This document shows, piece after piece, positions 8,001 to 16,095 of a DNA stretch of 64,000 nt. Every line of letters starts with the position of its first letter. Positions within the stretch are counted from its first letter, which is position 1. A program made the translations under genes and the position numbers. The notes below the pieces were generated by a model, which saw only the letters and a list, made by a program, of their open reading frames with translations, had not been told where the DNA came from and searched no databases. Source of the DNA: Lachnospiraceae bacterium (GTDB lineage: Bacteria > Bacillota_A > Clostridia > Lachnospirales > Lachnospiraceae); assembly GCA_016287765.1 (NCBI GenBank), contig JAEEWS010000005.1, positions 27,593-91,592 of the forward strand. The letters run 5' to 3'.

Positions 8001-8711
8001 TTATGATATTATACTTGTGACCTGCATATAGGTCGGTATAAGCGCAAACTCATATATTCTAAAACCTGTATGTCTATCTCTGTAGTCGTTAATAAAGTGT
8101 AAAAATGTATCGGTCGGGAAAAGTATCTCACATTCGCCGCGATCGCAGATCGGATCAACTCCGAGGGCTTGTGTTCCGCTGTCAACATATATTTTCATGA
8201 TATCATGTTTCTCGCTGGTAGAGTCGAGGATGCGATTTCTTGCTACATCGAAAAGGAGTGTTGTGCTCAGGAAACCTTTTTCGTGGTAACGCTTTTCTTT
8301 CCCAAACGGGAATTCCATCTCATGCATCATTTCTTTCGCATTTTCCACTGTTCTGTAACATATAACGTTACTGGGAAGAGGCGGAGCACAAAGAATCATC
8401 TCATTGATGAGGTCTATTGCAACATTTAAGTCTTGGGGAGCGTCACATGAGTCTATAACACCTTCTCTAAGAAATCCATTGATTGTTTCATACTTGGTTC
8501 CCAAATACTGCTCAATGGGTAAAGCCGTAAATGCTCTGCGTTTAAAGCCCTGTAATGCCATGCATTCCATGATTTCGCGTCTCTTCATATAATCCTTACA
8601 ATAGGTACCATATCTTTCTGATACAAATGCATTAACTTCTATTTCTGTTTTGTATTCTTTGTATTTTGGTTCAATATTGATATTCTTTTTTAAGTTTGAA
8701 ATGTTACTCAT
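8001..8711 (-). CDS. ADP-ribosyltransferase, exoenzyme (R-S-E) type
   Basis: The start is placed at the ATG at 8711 because AGGAGA sits correctly before it. The 236-residue product has all three marks of the R-S-E class of NAD-dependent mono-ADP-ribosyltransferases: R120 in NVICYRTV, the STT motif in KGFLSTTL (149-151) and the ARTT-loop E-x-E in RGECEILFP (E193, E195), which predicts Arg as the modified residue. There is no signal peptide, so it looks like an intracellular effector, anti-phage factor or one half of a toxin pair. It is convergent with the preceding operon and stands alone on its strand. It is the fourth NAD-linked enzyme in the first 9 kb. Confidence 0.8.
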   Translation of the reverse strand: MSNISNLKKNINIEPKYKEYKTEIEVNAFVSERYGTYCKDYMKRREIMECMALQGFKRRAFTALPIEQYLGTKYETINGFLREGVIDSCDAPQDLNVAIDLINEMILCAPPLPSNVICYRTVENAKEMMHEMEFPFGKEKRYHEKGFLSTTLLFDVARNRILDSTSEKHDIMKIYVDSGTQALGVDPICDRGECEILFPTDTFLHFINDYRDRHTGFRIYEFALIPTYMQVTSIIS

Positions 8712-8793
8712 AGTTGTTCTCCTATAAGAATGTAGTAAAATGGTGGTTACAATGAACAATTATACTATGACGGCGGCGATCTAACTTCCATAA

Positions 8794-9153
8794 GGATTTG
8801 AAAACCTCCCTTCCTATGAACAAATATGTAATTCATCCATCGAAAAAAACTCTATTGCTAGATTTTTATACAATAGCCTTACAAAGTCATATTGGAAGAA
8901 ACCGCCGAAATTCTTAACGCCGAGTTTTTCGGGATATATAGAAAGTGAAAAAAACATCAAAAAATGTACAGGAGCTTTAGAAATTTGGGGACTACTGGGG
9001 ATGGATTTGACATACAGAAATAGAAAAAAGATGCTGGCAAAGGCATTGGACTTCCTTTCAAGCTTCAGGTTTGAAGAGGTGTTTGTAAGTCGTCTTCCCG
9101 ATAGCGAAGCAAGCAGGAAAACGATCCTGGCAAATAACGGGAAATCCCCCTAA
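8794..9153 (+). pseudogene. Possible decayed gene (open frame without a good start)
   Basis: A frame is open for about 119 codons and reads protein-like (KPPKFLTPSFSGYIES, LEIWGLLGMD, ALDFLSSFRFEEVFVSR). It has no ATG until 9001 and no ribosome binding site at its upstream end. This could be the C-terminal relic of an unrecognised gene; the last 50 codons from 9001 might also be a small gene. The rest of the 8712-9260 interval shows nothing I can support. Confidence 0.25.
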
Positions 9154-9266
9154 ACTCAACATGCTCCATGCCATCAAACAATTCTTGCGTTGTTTCTCGC
9201 ACGACGCTCTTAAGCCATCCACGACGTCCTTCTTTTTATTCGCGGTTCTTTCATTCCCCCGACGAC

Positions 9267-9420
9267 TTTTTTCTTATAATCCAACCTTTTTCCATAATAC
9301 TGAACATCACAAAGAAAAGGAGAAACAACGTTATTCCTTTTCTTCAACTGCCTACGGGCTGCCCCGCACGACTAAAGGTCGTCAACGGGATTTCAGCCAC
9401 ATGGGCTGAAGAAGGAAATA
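9267..9420 (+). promoter_or_regulatory. Structured leader RNA, copy A (with promoter)
   Basis: This aligns over its whole length with the leader at 12386-12544, although the genes downstream are unrelated. Shared parts in order are a TTTTTTCTTAT box, TTTTTCCATAATA (likely -10), a GGAGA...CTTTT hairpin (about 9314-9343) and an invariant core CAACTGCCTACGGGCTGCCC (9345-9364). After the core come a hairpin with ACGAC/GTCGT arms (9369-9383) and TTCAGCC-ACATG-GGCTGAA (9391-9409) just before the ribosome binding site. The last hairpin's CAGCC can instead pair with GGGCTG of the core. Candidate cis-regulatory RNA. Confidence 0.6.
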
Positions 9421-9423
9421 TTT

Positions 9424-10488
9424 ATGGACACAAAAAAGTTTTTAGGTCTTGAGAAGGATGTCATTGTCGTTGATAAGTTCAGCGGCAAGAATTACGTCGT
9501 AACAGCCGTTAACGACGGAAAGGCGACAGCAAAACCGGCTGTGACATCAACAACTGGGGAGACAGTTCCTGACGAAAATGCACCTGCGGTGACGATCACA
9601 GAAAAAAACTGTGCGTTATTTCGCTATGTGACGAATCCTAACGCCAAGAAGGTCCCTGAGGTAGAGATCATTGACGCGGGGACGATTTCCGTAAACGGTA
9701 AGACTGTTAAGACCGGAAACATCGCTGTTACTGAAGTTCTCGCCAGAGGAAATGGTACAGTGTTCTTCCTGGCAGATGCAAAGGAAGATGCTGTTCCCGG
9801 AAAAGAGAAACTGCTTGTCCTTTATGACGTTGACAAGGACAGATTCTCCAAGGAGATGAATGCTTCAGTCATCGAAGCTGTGTATGATACCGATGACGAG
9901 GTCATTTTCAAGATCGTATCAACATACGAAGAGGAGAGAGAGACGGCCGACGGAAAGAAAGAGACAAGAACAATGTTCCGCCTCGCAGGTTTTCTCGTTT
10001 TCGACAAGCTGGCCCGTTCAACAACGCGTCGTAACTTTGTCGAAGTATACAGTCCTATCGAAGCAGTCAAGAAGCTTGACGCCTCAGATGGGGAAGTGCT
10101 TGTTTTTGAGAGCTCAAAAGCAGCGATCGGCGGCGTTGTCCTTCCCACAGCACCTTTTGTGGCGATCTTCGATGTAAAGACCAATGTTATCACGTACGTC
10201 GAGAATGTTAAAACCGCAGATGTCGTTTCTCGCCACTGGGGTTATACAACACTCCGGGGAGAAGATACAGTGGTTGTCATCGGAAACGGAATTCGTTATG
10301 ACATTCCCGATTCAAAGGGAGTGTTGAAGGGCTTCTCAATGCTTGACAAGGTGGATGAGAGAGGAAAAGCATCATTGTTCTTCTCAAACGAAAAGCGTGA
10401 GATGAGAACCGTGACTGTTACGGAGACCACTGATCGTGGCAGACTGTATGCGGTAGAGACTGTCGAAGCTGAAGAAAAGGTAGCGTAA
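9424..10488 (+). CDS. Hypothetical protein, 354 aa, beta-rich
   Basis: I do not recognise the family. The sequence is rich in alternating Val, Thr and Asp/Lys (GKNYVVTAVNDGKATAKP, GNGTVFFLADAKED), typical of an all-beta protein, possibly a propeller or a stack of beta domains. There is no signal peptide or membrane segment. GAAGGAAAT provides the ribosome binding site and a long structured leader precedes it. It ends before a strong intrinsic terminator, so it is monocistronic. High Thr/Val/Asp content and few Cys suggest an abundant structural or binding protein; that is inference. Confidence 0.65.
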   Translation: MDTKKFLGLEKDVIVVDKFSGKNYVVTAVNDGKATAKPAVTSTTGETVPDENAPAVTITEKNCALFRYVTNPNAKKVPEVEIIDAGTISVNGKTVKTGNIAVTEVLARGNGTVFFLADAKEDAVPGKEKLLVLYDVDKDRFSKEMNASVIEAVYDTDDEVIFKIVSTYEEERETADGKKETRTMFRLAGFLVFDKLARSTTRRNFVEVYSPIEAVKKLDASDGEVLVFESSKAAIGGVVLPTAPFVAIFDVKTNVITYVENVKTADVVSRHWGYTTLRGEDTVVVIGNGIRYDIPDSKGVLKGFSMLDKVDERGKASLFFSNEKREMRTVTVTETTDRGRLYAVETVEAEEKVA

Positions 10489-10494
10489 TATCAT

Positions 10495-10527
10495 AACCCA
10501 GGAATTCTGTTTCCTGGGTTTTTTTGC
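10495..10527 (+). terminator. Intrinsic terminator
   Basis: AACCCAGGAA stem pairing with TTCCTGGGTT, followed by TTTTT. Confidence 0.92.
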
Positions 10528-10529
10528 AC

Positions 10530-10558
10530 AAAAAAGCTCCGACCGAAATCGGAGCTTA
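10530..10558 (-). terminator. Intrinsic terminator for the minus-strand membrane protein gene
   Basis: AAGCTCCGA and TCGGAGCTT form a stem. On the minus strand it is followed by TTTTTT. It lies head to tail with the plus-strand terminator next to it. Confidence 0.8.
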
Positions 10559-10584
10559 AAACAATTAATGACATAGAAAGGTGC

Positions 10585-10890
10585 TTATAAATTATAGAGT
10601 GGATTTTCGCGAAGACGAAGATATTCTTCGATCATTTTATCTTCTTCCTCTCTCTTTATCCTACGCTCTTTCCGGATTTTTCTTGCTTCTTTGGAAAAAT
10701 AGAATTCCATAGAATAATCAAAACCCTCCACTAAGCCTGCCAACACGATCATTGCGCCTCCAGCAGCCATCGATGCCATGGTTGTCCCGAAAACCAACAG
10801 CATTGCTGCAATTATGACGCACGTGATCAATAAGGCAAGCAATACCTTTCTGCCCATCGTCATGGGTCTTCTTACTGCGAGTTGTGTCAT
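10585..10890 (-). CDS. Small membrane protein, two transmembrane segments
   Basis: The 101-residue protein has two hydrophobic helices (about 15-35, VLLALLITCVIIAAMLLVFG, and 37-55) followed by a highly charged cytoplasmic tail with KIRKERRIKREEEDK. GGAGG precedes the ATG. It stands alone on the minus strand and has its own terminator. No family recognised. The short loop and basic tail resemble small plasmid or conjugation accessory membrane proteins, but nothing proves this. Confidence 0.65.
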   Translation of the reverse strand: MTQLAVRRPMTMGRKVLLALLITCVIIAAMLLVFGTTMASMAAGGAMIVLAGLVEGFDYSMEFYFSKEARKIRKERRIKREEEDKMIEEYLRLRENPLYNL

Positions 10891-11090
10891 TTAATCATTC
10901 CTCCTTTTAATAATTTTGTACTTATATTGTAGGAAAAACACTTGGTAATAAAAAAAAGTCGTCATAGCAAATTGATATTTTCAAACGTAAATTTCTTAAG
11001 GTCTAAAAGTTCTTCCATACTTAAAGTAAAAGTAAAGTTCGACACCGGAGAAAAAGTTACCGCCAAATAAGGCAGAAAGGACACAAAACG

Positions 11091-11495
11091 ATGAACCGAA
11101 AGCTTTCCACCCCCGTACGACTTCGGGTATTTCAGTTAAAAGACCGTGAACGACGTAGCATAATGCTAGAAAACAAAACTTTTATCGACCTTCAGACGGA
11201 CCATGTGATCGACTCCGATTTTCTTAATTCGTATGAAGAGGTTTACAATACCGAACGTCGTACCCCTCACGACTTCCTGTTTCATACCCGTCGTGACGAC
11301 TGGATGCTTGAGTCGTTCATTGTCGACTTTAATGAGTCAGTTCCTAACGACTGCAAGCCAATCGCTACCGGAGATATCATTGTTGTCATTAAGGAAGAGC
11401 AGGAAATGCCGTATTTTTACGACGCAAAGTCGTGTGTGAAATATCCGCTGTTTCTGGAACATGTAAGAATGTTAGAGAAAAGAAAAGCCTGCTGA
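11091..11495 (+). CDS. Hypothetical protein, 134 aa (possibly YodL-like)
   Basis: AAAGGA precedes the ATG. The region around IATGDIIVVIKEEQEMPYFYDAKSCVKYP looks like the short YodL-type module seen in Firmicute plasmid proteins, where a GDII/V strand is followed by an aromatic-rich hairpin; this is a weak resemblance. The N-terminus is basic. The DNA of this gene carries many ACGAC/GTCGT pentamers, like the repeat region at 54-56 kb. The next gene follows after a leader with two hairpins. Confidence 0.5.
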   Translation: MNRKLSTPVRLRVFQLKDRERRSIMLENKTFIDLQTDHVIDSDFLNSYEEVYNTERRTPHDFLFHTRRDDWMLESFIVDFNESVPNDCKPIATGDIIVVIKEEQEMPYFYDAKSCVKYPLFLEHVRMLEKRKAC

Positions 11496-11533
11496 AAGCT
11501 TTTAAATAAGCTCACGGCTTAAGAAGAAACAAA

Positions 11534-11603
11534 ATGAACAAAACCCTCGTCGTGAGGGCGGGATTCCATTGGGAACAATTATTGTGATTACCGTTCCCAA
11601 TGG
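11534..11603 (+). promoter_or_regulatory. Leader with possible 17-codon peptide and 11-bp hairpin
   Basis: A short frame from ATG 11534 to TGA 11587 (MNKTLVVRAGFHWEQLL) overlaps two stems: CCCTC-GAGGG at about 11544-11558 and a perfect CCATTGGGAAC / GTTCCCAATGG stem (11566-11576 with 11593-11603). The stop codon lies in the loop of the second stem. No T-run follows, so this is not a standard terminator; it may control translation of the gene at 11631. The peptide has only a weak ribosome binding site. Confidence 0.35.
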
Positions 11604-11630
11604 GACGGCCATCACGGAAGGGAGCAAAAA

Positions 11631-12155
11631 ATGTTTCTGGAAAACAAAAAGAGGACCATCTGGTCAAACGTCGTGGCTATTAATGACTGGCGTGACAAGG
11701 CCGAAACGGCTTTGATGGAAGAAGGGAATTTTAATTTCACGGCTCTTGACGTGGGAAGGAAGGCCTTTCTCTTAAACGAGCAACATTTCACTCATGTGAA
11801 AACAGCGCTTAATATCAAACTTGAAACTCCCATTGTCGTTATCTCTGAGCTCAGATACAATGATTGGAAGATTCCTGCTTGTCAGGTTATTCCCGGGAAC
11901 ATCGCAAACTGTTTCCAGATGAGTTATGGGGCTGTCATCTGGTATCTGGACACTCACGACGATTTGCGTTCCGTTATGAATCATCGTGACGGTGTGAATT
12001 ATCACTTGTTCCGAAAGTTCAGAAACGACCTTACGCCGTTCGATTACGACTACTTTATGAATCTGGTCGTGGATGGAAAATCTGACGAAACGACTATTAG
12101 TCGATATACGGAAGAGATAGGACCGGAAATCGAAAAGGCCAATTGCTGGAGATAA
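11631..12155 (+). CDS. Hypothetical protein, 174 aa
   Basis: GGGAGC lies eight bases before the ATG. Not recognised. The protein is soluble with several aromatic-rich segments (GAVIWYLDTHDDLRSVMNHRDGVNYHLF, FDYDYFMNLVVDG). Length, composition and position after the preceding small gene suggest a plasmid accessory protein. ACGAC/GTCGT pentamers are frequent in the coding DNA here too. Confidence 0.55.
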   Translation: MFLENKKRTIWSNVVAINDWRDKAETALMEEGNFNFTALDVGRKAFLLNEQHFTHVKTALNIKLETPIVVISELRYNDWKIPACQVIPGNIANCFQMSYGAVIWYLDTHDDLRSVMNHRDGVNYHLFRKFRNDLTPFDYDYFMNLVVDGKSDETTISRYTEEIGPEIEKANCWR

Positions 12156-12384
12156 GCGACCAGGTGATAAACAACGTCGTAAATTAACCTTGCAAATCCT
12201 TTTGCCGGATCCTTCGCTGGTCTTCACGACCGAGAGTCGTGGGGTAAAATAGCGGTAACACCAATACAAAGAGTCGTGCGAGAGCACGGCTTTTTCGTTG
12301 CAAAAGAACAAAAGTCGTGAGGGCAAAGCTTGGGTGAAATAGCGATCATAGCGTCGTGGGGAAAGCCACTATAAAAGAAAAGAC
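12156..12384. other. Non-coding stretch with GTCGTG motifs and a short duplication
   Basis: No gene is seen. Several GTCGTG/CACGAC words occur (for example near 12236, 12273 and 12313). Two similar segments, GGGTAAAATAGCG (near 12241) and GGGTGAAATAGCG (near 12331), form an approximate 90-bp direct repeat, each close to a GTCGTGGGG or GTCGTGAGG word. Confidence 0.4.
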
Positions 12385-12385
12385 G

Positions 12386-12544
12386 TTTTTTTCTTATGAT
12401 TATAACCCTTTTTCATAATATGGAATGTCACTAAAGAAATGGAGAATACAAAAAGCTATACTCCTTTATCACAACTGCCTACGGGCTGCCCGGTGCTATA
12501 AGCCAACCGGATCTGCCCGAATGGGGTGGAAGAAAGAGAACAAA
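12386..12544 (+). promoter_or_regulatory. Structured leader RNA, copy B (with promoter)
   Basis: Second copy of the leader described at 9267-9420. It has TTTTTTTCTTAT, TTTTTCATAATA (12409-12420), a GGAG...CTCC hairpin (about 12438-12467) and the identical 20-base core at 12472-12491. Then come CCGG...CCGG (about 12490-12510) and GCCCG-AA-TGGGG before a purine-rich ribosome binding site. Stems differ in sequence from copy A while the pattern is kept, which supports a folded RNA. Confidence 0.6.
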
Positions 12545-13483
12545 ATGGAAAGTATTAGAAGAACGGCACTTGTATCCGCATTAAAGAAGCACTTTGAGTC
12601 TGCTGACGGAGTTGCATCCTACGACGTAGCACTTACTGATTGCCTTAAGGCAAATCAGCATTACACAGCCCTCAGGATCACTCCTACCGGCGAAAAAGTT
12701 GGTGTTTCACTCGACGTGAGTCCTTATGAAAAGATGCTCGAAGATGGGAAAACCCTCGACGAAGTCATCGAAAAAATAACGGAGACAGTACGTGTGGCTT
12801 TTAAACATGCCCCGACGAATGGTCTCGACCTTGACAGCCTTAACGACTACGATACGATGAAGGACAAACTGGTCCTGTCTCTCATTGGAGTTAAAGGCAA
12901 TGAGGCATTTCTCGCAGGGATACCTCATAAGGTCGTCGGCACGGATCTCGCCCTCTACGCAAGATTCTTGATAAAGGACGACGAAACTGGTTGTTCGAGC
13001 GTCGTTGTGTCAAACGAGATGCTCAACGGTCGTTCTGCAGAAGACGTCCTGAACGATGCCATTATTACCTCTCCTAAAAACCGGCCCGTAAAAGTTAAGA
13101 GCTTGTTTGGAATGGTAAAAGAATTGGTTCCGGTTCCCTTTGAAGACCCTGATCCTACTGCCGAGGAAGACATTCTTGTCGTTACATCGGAAGTGATGTC
13201 CGGAGGTGCGGGAGTGATATTCTATCCCGGCATGTTCGAGCGACTTTCCTGCATGCTTGGCGGCAGCTTCTATATCCTGCCTTCTTCCAGACACGAAGTA
13301 CTGGCAGTAAAGAAGAGCGCAGCAGACTCACCCGATATGTTGCTCGATCTTGTGTGTAGTGTAAACGCTACAGAGGTCATTGCTGCAGACTTCCTTGCCG
13401 ACAGCGTGTATTATTACGACGCCGAGAACAAAGAGTTTCGGCGTGTGGCGACAAAGAGCGAACATCTCGCCGAAGCCGTTTGA
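12545..13483 (+). CDS. DUF5688 family protein
   Basis: I placed the start at the ATG at 12545, because the frame upstream of it is the structured leader. The 312-residue protein matches DUF5688, common in Lachnospiraceae: KVGVSLDVSPYEKMLEDGKTLDEVIEKI near the N-terminus, DILVVTSEVMSGGAGVIFYPGMFERL and FYILPSSRHEVLAV in the C-terminal half. Function of the family is unknown. It is soluble with no catalytic signature I can name. The leader is shared with an unrelated gene at 9424, so both probably answer to the same signal. Confidence 0.75.
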   Translation: MESIRRTALVSALKKHFESADGVASYDVALTDCLKANQHYTALRITPTGEKVGVSLDVSPYEKMLEDGKTLDEVIEKITETVRVAFKHAPTNGLDLDSLNDYDTMKDKLVLSLIGVKGNEAFLAGIPHKVVGTDLALYARFLIKDDETGCSSVVVSNEMLNGRSAEDVLNDAIITSPKNRPVKVKSLFGMVKELVPVPFEDPDPTAEEDILVVTSEVMSGGAGVIFYPGMFERLSCMLGGSFYILPSSRHEVLAVKKSAADSPDMLLDLVCSVNATEVIAADFLADSVYYYDAENKEFRRVATKSEHLAEAV

Positions 13484-13532
13484 ACACGTCCGTGACTTGA
13501 TTTCTTCGACGAAAAAGGAGTATTAAAAACGA

Positions 13533-13560
13533 CAAAGGGGGAGAGAGATCTTCCCCTTTG
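13533..13560 (+). terminator. Hairpin after DUF5688 gene (terminator-like)
   Basis: CAAAGGGG / CCCCTTTG stem with an 12-base loop. A T-run is lacking, so termination is uncertain. Confidence 0.4.
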
Positions 13561-13647
13561 CTGTATCAAAAATGTACTGACAAAAAAAGCAGCCTAATTT
13601 GATAGTCCTAATCCTCTGACGAGAGGTACGCCTAGGCGGTAAGTGTA

Positions 13648-13674
13648 AAATACCGCCTGACGGGCGGTATTTCT
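13648..13674 (+). terminator. Hairpin AAATACCGCC/GGCGGTATTT upstream of 13691
   Basis: A strong 10-bp stem with a short loop, ending TTTCTTG. It lies only 17 bases before the ATG at 13691 and may be a terminator or a leader structure. A small CCTCTGACGAGAGG hairpin precedes it at about 13613-13626. Confidence 0.5.
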
Positions 13675-13690
13675 TGTAAAGGAGGACAGA

Positions 13691-14509
13691 ATGCGTTCTT
13701 ATGCACACAAAGAAGAAAAAAAGATAAATCCTGCCAAACTTACGGCACTCTCCGTATATCATTCCTTTGATTCTGAGGCACCTGTATACTTGTTTTCGGC
13801 GGAAGAAGAAGCAGTCGCCGAACTTAAAAAGCAGGTCGAAGATGAAATCAGGATCGAGACGAAAGAAGCCGGACACGTTCTGGGTGAGGACATCTTCCTT
13901 ACTAGGGCGAATGATTACAGTTTTGCTCAGATTAGGATCATAACACCCGATGGCGAAGAGAGTCTCACCGAATGGAACCTTGGACAGATCATCGACCGGA
14001 CCAAGGAGGGGGATCGCATGAAGCGGTATCTTCTGGCAACTAATGCGGGAAAGGAATCCCTGCATGAATACTTCTGGTATCCCAAGGCCAAAGAAGATGA
14101 GATTCTTGTGGAGAAAAAGCGGATCGAAGGTGCTGATTTTCACCGTCGATCTTGCGTACATTACCTGGAGGGTGAAAGCCATGCTGCCCAATACGGAGAA
14201 TGGCGAGACGCTCTTATAAACAGGACTCAGGTGTTTAAAGACAACAAGTTTCTGTTTAACGAGCAGGTTATACAGGGATTTAGGCCTTCAGGTTCTATAC
14301 TGTTTGTTAAGACGTATGATCCGACCATGAACGAACGTCTCACAAGCTTACGAACTCTTGTTGGGAAGAATAAGAAAGATTTTGCTTCGAGCTTGGGTAT
14401 TCCTTACAGGACATATCAAGACTGGGAACTCGGGAACAACAAGATGCCCGAATACATACTCGACCTGATTGGATTCCGTGTGAAAAATGATCCAACGTTG
14501 TCTGATTAA
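13691..14509 (+). CDS. Protein with C-terminal XRE-like helix-turn-helix
   Basis: AAAGGAGG precedes the ATG. Residues about 217-262 (ERLTSLRTLVGKNKKDFASSLGIPYRTYQDWELG) are a Cro/C1-type HTH with the W-E-x-G ending. The N-terminal 215 residues are unrecognised, with an acidic helical segment (SAEEEAVAELKKQVEDEIRI). Placing the HTH at the C-terminus of a larger unknown domain is typical of plasmid and phage proteins in Lachnospiraceae. It may regulate the neighbouring leader-controlled genes; no operator could be assigned. Confidence 0.65.
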   Translation: MRSYAHKEEKKINPAKLTALSVYHSFDSEAPVYLFSAEEEAVAELKKQVEDEIRIETKEAGHVLGEDIFLTRANDYSFAQIRIITPDGEESLTEWNLGQIIDRTKEGDRMKRYLLATNAGKESLHEYFWYPKAKEDEILVEKKRIEGADFHRRSCVHYLEGESHAAQYGEWRDALINRTQVFKDNKFLFNEQVIQGFRPSGSILFVKTYDPTMNERLTSLRTLVGKNKKDFASSLGIPYRTYQDWELGNNKMPEYILDLIGFRVKNDPTLSD

Positions 14510-14605
14510 GCGATGCGTTCACGGATACTTCCGAAAAAGGAGATGGCGAATCTATACCTCGGTTCATATCCACATTGGCATGAAACAAACAATATCAAAC
14601 AAGAA

Positions 14606-14637
14606 GATCTCTTGCCTTCGGGCAGGAGATTTTTTTG
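14606..14637 (+). terminator. Intrinsic terminator
   Basis: ATCTCTTGCC-TTCG-GGCAGGAGAT stem followed by TTTTTT. Confidence 0.88.
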
Positions 14638-14684
14638 CGTTTTTTAATCAGCGTATTGAATACATATTACGGATAAATCTTAAG

Positions 14685-14709
14685 AAAACACCACCAGAGA
14701 GTGTTTTTT
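14685..14709. terminator. AAAACAC/GTGTTTT hairpin, terminator between convergent genes
   Basis: The stem AAAACAC...GTGTTTT is flanked by A and T runs and may act on both strands; the potassium channel gene ends at 14732 on the minus strand. Confidence 0.6.
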
Positions 14710-14731
14710 GATTAGACCACAGATTCTGCTT

Positions 14732-15451
14732 TCACTCTTTGGTAGTTTTGTTAATCTCTTCAATATATCCGGCAGTGATAATGCCTGCTGGAAGTGCAAC
14801 AATAGCGATGCCAAAAACCGAGGAGATCATAGTTATTACTCGCCCCATTGTAGTGACCGGATAGATATCTCCGTAACCTACAGTCGTCAATGAAACTGTG
14901 GCCCAGTATATGGCATCAAAGAAAGTCTCAAACGAATCCGGCTCAACGTTGAATATTATTAAGGCGGAGAGCAGGATGTACCCTCCTGCAAAAAGACATA
15001 CGGCCAAAAGCGATGCTTTAGAATGATGCAGAACGTTGGCTATTACCTCAATGTTCCTCGAATAGCGCATTGCCTTGAATGCACGGATTGTTCTGAGCGC
15101 CCTCATCATCCTTAATAAACGTAATGCCTTGAACCCGCTGTTAAGGATCCGAAGCGACGGAAGTATTGATATCAGATCTATGATAGCCATGAACGTAAAA
15201 GGATACTTTACAAATGATACTGCGCCCTTCGACAACTTATAATCCGCCGTCAACCAGCGAAGAAAATAATCCATTATAAAAAGACACACAGTAATCTTAT
15301 CTATTATCGAAAAAATTGGCATTTCCGTCTTAAACGCCAAAGGGATCAGACTTGCTATGATTGCTATGATCATTATGTAGTCGTATACAGCACTGAAGAC
15401 GTCCTTTTCTTCAGCTTTCTCGATAATCTCAAATATTCTTTTTCTGCTCAT
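14732..15451 (-). CDS. Voltage-gated potassium channel, six-TM
   Basis: The 239-residue protein has the layout of a bacterial Kv-type channel. Four membrane segments form the sensor, with S4 carrying regularly spaced Arg/Lys (RILNSGFKALRLLRMMRALR, about 101-130). S5, the pore helix and the selectivity filter TVGYGD (190-195) follow, then S6 (VITMISSVFGIAIVALPAGI). The length is at the short end, lacking a cytoplasmic RCK domain. It stands alone on the minus strand and would set membrane potential or potassium flux. Such a gene is unusual cargo for a plasmid. Confidence 0.9.
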   Translation of the reverse strand: MSRKRIFEIIEKAEEKDVFSAVYDYIMIIAIIASLIPLAFKTEMPIFSIIDKITVCLFIMDYFLRWLTADYKLSKGAVSFVKYPFTFMAIIDLISILPSLRILNSGFKALRLLRMMRALRTIRAFKAMRYSRNIEVIANVLHHSKASLLAVCLFAGGYILLSALIIFNVEPDSFETFFDAIYWATVSLTTVGYGDIYPVTTMGRVITMISSVFGIAIVALPAGIITAGYIEEINKTTKE

Positions 15452-15525
15452 CTCATAGACCTCCGGTGTACGTATGGTAAGATATATCAGACGAAAGGCG
15501 TATCACTCAAATATAAGTACTTTTC

Positions 15526-16095
15526 TTACTGCCTCGCAAAAAACATTATGAGTTCTTCAAACTTGTCTTCTAATCCTGTAAAATTATGGTCAGCTCCGGA
15601 TACAAAGAAAGATTGTACCGCCTCATTTTTTATGGACGAAAGGAGCTCGAAGAAACGAAACGAAGGATCTTTGTCACCGTAAACGAACATCATGAGTTCG
15701 CCTCGAAAGAGCTCCGCGCCTTCCTTCGTTTTATGGAAATTGATCATAAGAGGCGGATTGATAAGTAGCGCACGTTTAACAATATCTATTTCCCACGCTT
15801 GCTGAGCTCCGATATATGCTCCGTTTGAGTTTCCAATATACGTTATCTCATCAATTGCCGGAAATCTGTTTACAAGGGACGCTATTTCCTCAGGCAGGAT
15901 ACAGTCCTCATCAACAGGATTCGCAGCCACACAAACAAACCGACCGGTCTCATCGTGGAGCTTCTCTGCGATGGAAAGATACTTTCCGCCTTCCCCATAT
16001 ATGGTCCCGCCGTTCCCGGTCTTGATAAAAACGCAGGGCATACTTCCCTGGAACACGCCAAATCTTTGATCTATCTCAATAGGGTAACAATTCAT
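15526..16095 (-). CDS. Alpha/beta-hydrolase family protein
   Basis: I placed the start at 16095 because AAGGAGG lies at ideal distance; an upstream extension has no such site. The 189-residue protein has the nucleophile elbow G88-N-S90-N-G92 (GNSNGAYIGAQQ), an acid in VYGDKDPSF (D141/D143) and a His in SGADHNF (H170), the order of a serine hydrolase of the alpha/beta fold. No signal peptide. Substrate unknown. It lies alone between the channel gene and a divergent operon. Confidence 0.72.
   Translation of the reverse strand: MNCYPIEIDQRFGVFQGSMPCVFIKTGNGGTIYGEGGKYLSIAEKLHDETGRFVCVAANPVDEDCILPEEIASLVNRFPAIDEITYIGNSNGAYIGAQQAWEIDIVKRALLINPPLMINFHKTKEGAELFRGELMMFVYGDKDPSFRFFELLSSIKNEAVQSFFVSGADHNFTGLEDKFEELIMFFARQ

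Noticed and set aside
13600..13640. Hammerhead-like ribozyme core (CTGACGAG)
   Set aside because: The required GAAA segment and the third stem are absent; it is only a small hairpin.
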